Positions 60,426 through 64,000 of a stretch of DNA of 64,000 nucleotides are shown one piece after another. How positions within the stretch are numbered: the stretch's first letter is position 1; each line of letters begins with the position of its first letter. The notes under the pieces were generated by a model. That model saw nothing but the letters and a program-made list of their open reading frames with translations, did not search any database and was not told the DNA's origin. Source of the stretch: Streptomyces sp. LUP30 (lineage in GTDB: Bacteria; Actinomycetota; Actinomycetes; Streptomycetales; Streptomycetaceae). A program made the position numbers and the translations under genes. The DNA is taken from assembly GCF_001746365.1 (NCBI RefSeq), contig NZ_MJAJ01000034.1, positions 25,984 through 89,983 of the forward strand, read 5' to 3'.

Positions 60426-62921
60426 TCAGCGGCCGGCGCTGTCCACGACCGCCGCCCATTCGTCGAGCAGGGCCTGGGCGGACGCGTCGTCCGGACCCTC
60501 CGCCCACAGATGGGTGACGGCCTCCGCCGGGTCGGGCAGGACCATCACCCAGCGCCCGTCGGTCTCCACCACGCGTACCCCGTCCGTGGTGTCCACGAAG
60601 CGATCACCGGCCGCTTCGACGACACTCCGCATCACCAGCCCCTTGACGGCCCACGGGGTCGCCAGATCCCGCTTCAGGACGTGCGCCCGCGGGATGCGCG
60701 CGTCGATCTGACTGAGGGTGAGCTGCGTCCGGGCCACGAGCCCGATCAGCCGTACGAAGGCCGCCGTGCCGTCGAAGACACTGCTGAACTCCGGGACGAT
60801 GAACCCACCCTTGCCGTCGCCGCCGAAGATGGTGGTCTCGTCCTGCCCGACCCGGGTGAGATCGTCGGGCGACGTCGTCGTCCATTCGACCTGGGTCCCG
60901 TGATAGGCCGCGACCTGCTCGGCGATCCGGGTCGTCGTCACCGGCAGGGCGACCCGCCCGCTGCGCCGCTCGGCGGCCACCAGGTCGAGCAGCACCAGGA
61001 GCGCGCGGTCGTCCTCGATGATCCGCCCCTTCTCGTCCACGAGAGAGAGCCGCTCGCCCACCGGGTCGAAACGCACGCCGAACGCGGCACGCGAGGACGC
61101 CACGATCTCCCCGAGCCGTACCAGGCCGGACCGCCGCTGGTCGCCGGTCTCCGTCGGCCGTGCCTCGTTCAGACCGGGATTGATCGTCAGCGAGTCCACG
61201 CCGAGCTTGCCGAGGAGGCTCGGCAGCACCAGCCCGGCGCTGCCGTTGGAGGCGTCCACGACGACCTTCAACCCGGACTCCGCGATCCCGGTCGTGTCCA
61301 CGTTCCGTAGCAGCGACCCGGTGTACGAGTCGAAGACGCTGCCCGGGAAATGCAGATCGCCGATCTCACCCGGGAACGCCCGCCGGTACTCCTGCCGGGC
61401 GAACACCCGGTCCAGCTTCCGCTGACTGCCCTGCGACAGGTCGGCGCCCTGGCCGTCGAAGAACATGATGTCGACGGAGTCCGGCACACCGGGTGAGGTC
61501 CGGATCATGATTCCGCCGGCGCTCCCGCGCGCGGTCTGCTGCCGCGCCACGGGCAGCGGGACGTTCTCCAGGTCCCGTACGTCGATGGCGCTGGCCTGAA
61601 GCGCCGAGATCACGGCCCGCTTGAGCGCACGGGCGCCACGGGAGTGGTCACGGGCCGTGGTGACGGTGGACCCCTTCTTCAGCGTCGTGGCGTACGCGCC
61701 GGCGAGACGCACGGCCAGTTCAGGCGTGATCTCGACGTTCAGGATGCCGGACACCCCACGAGCACCGAACAGGTGGGCTTGCCCGCGGGACTCCCAGATC
61801 ACCGAGGTGTTGACGAACGCGCCGGCTTCGATGGTCTTGAAGGGATAGACCCGCACGTTGCCCTGCACGATCGATTCTTCACCGATCAGGCACTCGTCGC
61901 CGATGACGGCGCCGTCCTCGATCCGGGCGGCCCGCATGATGTCGGTGTTCTTGCCGACGACGCAGCCGCGCAGATTGCTGTGCTGACCGACGTACACGTT
62001 GTCGTGCACGACGGCCTTGTGCAGGAAGGCGCCGCTCTTCACGACGACATTGGAGCCGATGACCGAGTGTTCGCGGATTTCCGCGCCGGCTTCGACCTTC
62101 GCGTAATCGCCGATGTAGAGCGGCCCGCGGAGGTCGGCGTCGGGGTGCACTTCGGCCCCTTCGGCAACCCACACGCCCGGCGAGATCTCGAATCCGTCGA
62201 TCTCGACGTCGACCTTGCCTTCCAGGACGTCCGCCTGGGCCTTCACATAACTCTCGTGCGTGCCCACGTCCTCCCAGTAGCCCTCGGCGATGAAGCCGTA
62301 GACCGGCTTCCCCTCCTTCATCAGCTGCGGGAAGACGTCACCGGACCAGTCGACGGGGACGTCGGCCTCGACGTAGTCGAAGACCTCGGGCTCCATGACG
62401 TAGATGCCGGTGTTCACGGTGTCCGAGAAGACCTGGCCCCAGGTCGGCTTCTCCAGGAAGCGCTCGACCTTGCCCTCTTCGTCGACGATCGTGATACCGA
62501 ATTCCAGCGGATTCGGCACGCGGGTCAGACAGACGGTGACCAGCGCACCCTTTTCCTTGTGGAAGTTGATGAGCTCGGTGAGGTCGAAGTCGGTCAGAGC
62601 GTCACCGGAAATGACGAGGAAGGCGTCGTCCTTGAGAGCCTCCTCCGCGTTCTTGACGCTTCCGGCGGTACCGAGTGGCTTCTCCTCGTTGGCATAGCTG
62701 AGCTCCATTCCGAGCTCTTCGCCGTCACCGAAATAGTTCTTGACCAGTGACGCCAGGAACTGAACAGTTACGACGGTCTCATTGAGCCCATGCCTTTTGA
62801 GCAGCCTCAGAACGTGCTCCATGATCGGCCGGTTGGCCACCGGCAGGAGCGGCTTGGGCATGCTCGAGGTCATAGGGCGAAGGCGCGTGCCTTCGCCTCC
62901 GGCCATCACGACGGCCTTCAT
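60426..62921 (-). CDS. Mannose-1-phosphate guanylyltransferase with degenerate phosphomannomutase domain
   Basis: An 831-residue three-part protein. Residues 1-235: nucleotidyltransferase (MKAVVMAGGEGTRLRPMTSSMPKPLLPVANRPIMEHV, VFSDTVNTGIYVMEPEVFDYV) making GDP-mannose or a similar sugar nucleotide. About 250-370: left-handed beta-helix of hexapeptide repeats. About 380-831: a phosphohexomutase-like domain in which the active-site TASHNP loop is replaced by RTSPGVPD and the metal loop DGDGDR by DPVGERL, so mutase activity is doubtful. The likely pathway is protein or lipid mannosylation. It lies 112 bp after the phosphatidyltransferase gene. Confidence 0.9.
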   Translation of the reverse strand: MKAVVMAGGEGTRLRPMTSSMPKPLLPVANRPIMEHVLRLLKRHGLNETVVTVQFLASLVKNYFGDGEELGMELSYANEEKPLGTAGSVKNAEEALKDDAFLVISGDALTDFDLTELINFHKEKGALVTVCLTRVPNPLEFGITIVDEEGKVERFLEKPTWGQVFSDTVNTGIYVMEPEVFDYVEADVPVDWSGDVFPQLMKEGKPVYGFIAEGYWEDVGTHESYVKAQADVLEGKVDVEIDGFEISPGVWVAEGAEVHPDADLRGPLYIGDYAKVEAGAEIREHSVIGSNVVVKSGAFLHKAVVHDNVYVGQHSNLRGCVVGKNTDIMRAARIEDGAVIGDECLIGEESIVQGNVRVYPFKTIEAGAFVNTSVIWESRGQAHLFGARGVSGILNVEITPELAVRLAGAYATTLKKGSTVTTARDHSRGARALKRAVISALQASAIDVRDLENVPLPVARQQTARGSAGGIMIRTSPGVPDSVDIMFFDGQGADLSQGSQRKLDRVFARQEYRRAFPGEIGDLHFPGSVFDSYTGSLLRNVDTTGIAESGLKVVVDASNGSAGLVLPSLLGKLGVDSLTINPGLNEARPTETGDQRRSGLVRLGEIVASSRAAFGVRFDPVGERLSLVDEKGRIIEDDRALLVLLDLVAAERRSGRVALPVTTTRIAEQVAAYHGTQVEWTTTSPDDLTRVGQDETTIFGGDGKGGFIVPEFSSVFDGTAAFVRLIGLVARTQLTLSQIDARIPRAHVLKRDLATPWAVKGLVMRSVVEAAGDRFVDTTDGVRVVETDGRWVMVLPDPAEAVTHLWAEGPDDASAQALLDEWAAVVDSAGR

Positions 62922-63033
62922 GTCGGAAGCGTCCTCCTAAAGAGACGACGGTCTAGCCGACTTCACCCGTCCAGATTGTCCCGCAGATTCATGCCGCAGG
63001 CGATCGAGCCACTGCTGCTGCCAATCGGCGAGG

Positions 63034-63642
63034 TCAGTCGGCCACAGCGTCCGCACGAACGATGCGGCGGACCTGTACCACGTACAGGACTCCTGCCCAC
63101 CAGTACAGGGTTGTACCCCATCCAGCGAACGCCCATCCGAAAATAGCACCCAGTGACGCCAACCACCCACTTCCGTCACTGAGCAGGAGCAGCGGGAAGG
63201 CGTACATCAGGTTGAACGTGGCGGCCTTCCCCAGGAAGTTCACCTGTGGCGGCGGATAACCGTGTCGCCTGAGGATGCCCACCATCACCAGCAGAACCAG
63301 CTCTCGCGCGAGAAGTACAGCCGTCAACCACAGGGGGAGAATCTCCCGCCACGTGAGGCCGACCAGGGTCGAGAGAATGTAGAGCCGGTCGGCCGCCGGG
63401 TCGAGCAGCCGGCCGAGGCTGCTGATCTGGTTCCAGCGTCGCGCGAGCTTGCCGTCCAGATAGTCGCTGACCCCGCTGAAAGCCAGCACGAGGAGGGCCC
63501 AGCCGTCGCTCTGCGGGCCTCCGAACTCAGGCCGGAGGATCAGCCACAGAAAGACGGGCACGCCGACGAGACGCGCCATGCTGAGAACGTTCGGGATGGT
63601 GAGTACCCGGTCTGTCTGAACGCGGGTCTCCTGGACCTCCAC
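63034..63642 (-). CDS. CDP-alcohol phosphatidyltransferase (PgsA-like)
   Basis: A 202-residue membrane enzyme of phospholipid synthesis. GTG 63642 lies seven bases after GGAGG. The family signature DG-x2-AR-x8-G-x3-D-x3-D is intact: YLDGKLARRWNQISSLGRLLDPAADR. About six helices. It transfers a phosphatidyl group from CDP-diacylglycerol to an alcohol; the acceptor cannot be read from sequence (glycerol phosphate or another polyol). By synteny it matches pgsA2 (Rv1822). It is the first gene of the cluster, directly downstream of the rRNA operon terminator. Confidence 0.93.
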   Translation of the reverse strand: MEVQETRVQTDRVLTIPNVLSMARLVGVPVFLWLILRPEFGGPQSDGWALLVLAFSGVSDYLDGKLARRWNQISSLGRLLDPAADRLYILSTLVGLTWREILPLWLTAVLLARELVLLVMVGILRRHGYPPPQVNFLGKAATFNLMYAFPLLLLSDGSGWLASLGAIFGWAFAGWGTTLYWWAGVLYVVQVRRIVRADAVAD

Positions 63643-63698
63643 CCGGGGGCCTCCAGTAGGAAATGAGCCAACGATGCTCCCTGACCCTACCCCAACGC

Positions 63699-63742
63699 AA
63701 AAAAGCTCTGGCTCTCGGGCTGTATGCCCAAGAGCCAGAGCT
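63699..63742 (-). terminator. rRNA operon intrinsic terminator
   Basis: On the minus strand AGCTCTGGCTCT and AGAGCCAGAGCT form a perfect 12-bp stem with an inner GGGC/GCCC stem, followed by TTTTTT. It lies 7 bp after the 5S rRNA 3' end and is a rare classical U-tract terminator in this window. Confidence 0.95.
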
Positions 63743-63748
63743 CTAAAA

Positions 63749-63870
63749 GGAGTTCGGCGGTGTCCTACTCTCCCACAGGGTCCCCCCTGCAGTACCATCG
63801 GCGCTGTAAGGCTTAGCTTCCGGGTTCGGAATGTAACCGGGCGTTTCCCTCACGCTATGACCACCGAAAC
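63749..63870 (-). rRNA. rrf: 5S ribosomal RNA
   Basis: About 120 nt, reading on the minus strand from GTTTCGGTGGTCATAGCG through CCCGGTTACATTCCGAACCC and CGATGGTACTGCAGGGGGGA to GGAGAGTAGGACACCGCCGA. These are the conserved 5S helices and loops. Exact ends are approximate by one or two bases. It is the last gene of an rRNA operon entering from the right edge. Confidence 0.97.
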
Positions 63871-63954
63871 ACTATGAAACTGTCAGCCGCACCACACCGT
63901 GACCATGGCATGGGGCTGTTCGTGGTTTCAGAACCAACACAGTGGACGCGAGCA

Positions 63955-64000
63955 ACTGAGGACAAGCCCTCGGCCTATTAGTACCAGTCAGCTTCACCCA
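63955..64000 (-). rRNA. rrl: 23S ribosomal RNA, 3' end
   Basis: The minus strand from the right edge reads TGGGTGAAGCTGACTGGTAC then TAATAGGCCGAGGGCTTGTC, the conserved 3' end of 23S rRNA. Only about 45 nt lie in the window; the 3' boundary is approximate. An 84-bp spacer separates it from the 5S gene and contains no tRNA. Confidence 0.95.

Noticed and set aside
63674..63877. Open frame across the 5S rRNA gene
   Set aside because: It overlaps the 5S gene and the rRNA terminator; not coding.

Overview
The window is about 70% or more G+C, with strong third-position GC bias, many GTG starts, 1-4 bp gene overlaps and long antisense shadow frames. With the protein families present (FHA/GarA, MerR pair, small basic protein with DUF881, MocR, LAL-type LuxR, Tat lipoproteins, DUF5999), this points to a Streptomyces chromosome. 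No prophage, insertion sequence, CRISPR array or tRNA was seen.

Layout. 0-9.6 kb: a PmoA/Gfo-Idh sugar-type pair, uppP, a shortened chloramphenicol phosphotransferase, a SnoaL-like protein, apolipoprotein N-acyltransferase, a second Gfo/Idh enzyme, a DinB-fold protein, a lipoprotein, a TPR-like protein and uracil-DNA glycosylase. 9.7-14.5 kb: an orphan peptide-type binding lipoprotein, two SDR enzymes in one unit, and a HipA-like kinase overlapping a DUF3037 gene. 14.6-26.2 kb: small redox and regulatory genes, including a Rieske lipoprotein, an isochorismatase-fold protein lacking its catalytic residues, three split-barrel flavin-type proteins, LysR/DMT and MocR/PPOX divergent pairs, a DHFR-like protein, EamA exporter, Clp-N protein, SRPBCC protein, PadR regulator and SDR. 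26.2-34.5 kb: a minus-strand block with an amidotransferase, membrane proteins (DUF7144, SHOCT, HdeD, 4TM), an MFS exporter and a large LAL-type LuxR regulator. A palindromic box recurs upstream of three transcription units here.

34.8-41 kb: PhzF, CPBP protease, GCS2-type glutamate-cysteine ligase and small actinobacterial proteins, with two gene-poor gaps. 40.7-46.3 kb: a xylan unit made of a LacI regulator, GH10 xylanase, two permeases and a Tat lipoprotein binding protein, linked by CGAA-N3-TTCG boxes. 46.5-54.9 kb: an APC permease, a tandem-TOBE protein, gcvP behind a tandem glycine riboswitch, a PRC-barrel protein, a nucleotidyltransferase and a DinB polymerase.

55-63.7 kb: the conserved actinobacterial cell-division and central-metabolism cluster, all on the minus strand. 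In transcription order it reads CDP-alcohol phosphatidyltransferase, mannose-1-phosphate guanylyltransferase with a degenerate mutase domain, DUF881, small basic protein, DUF881, zinc-ribbon FHA protein (GarA-like), FtsR-type MerR, DUF151 nuclease, second MerR. It matches from memory the M. tuberculosis Rv1822-Rv1830 order, with gcvP still close by. The window ends in the 3' part of an rRNA operon on the minus strand: the 23S 3' end, a complete 5S gene and a strong terminator.

The most interesting items are the repeated operator of the 28-31.6 kb cluster, the xylan regulon boxes, the apparently leaderless MocR/PPOX divergent promoter, two families with missing catalytic residues, and the HipA-like/DUF3037 pair.
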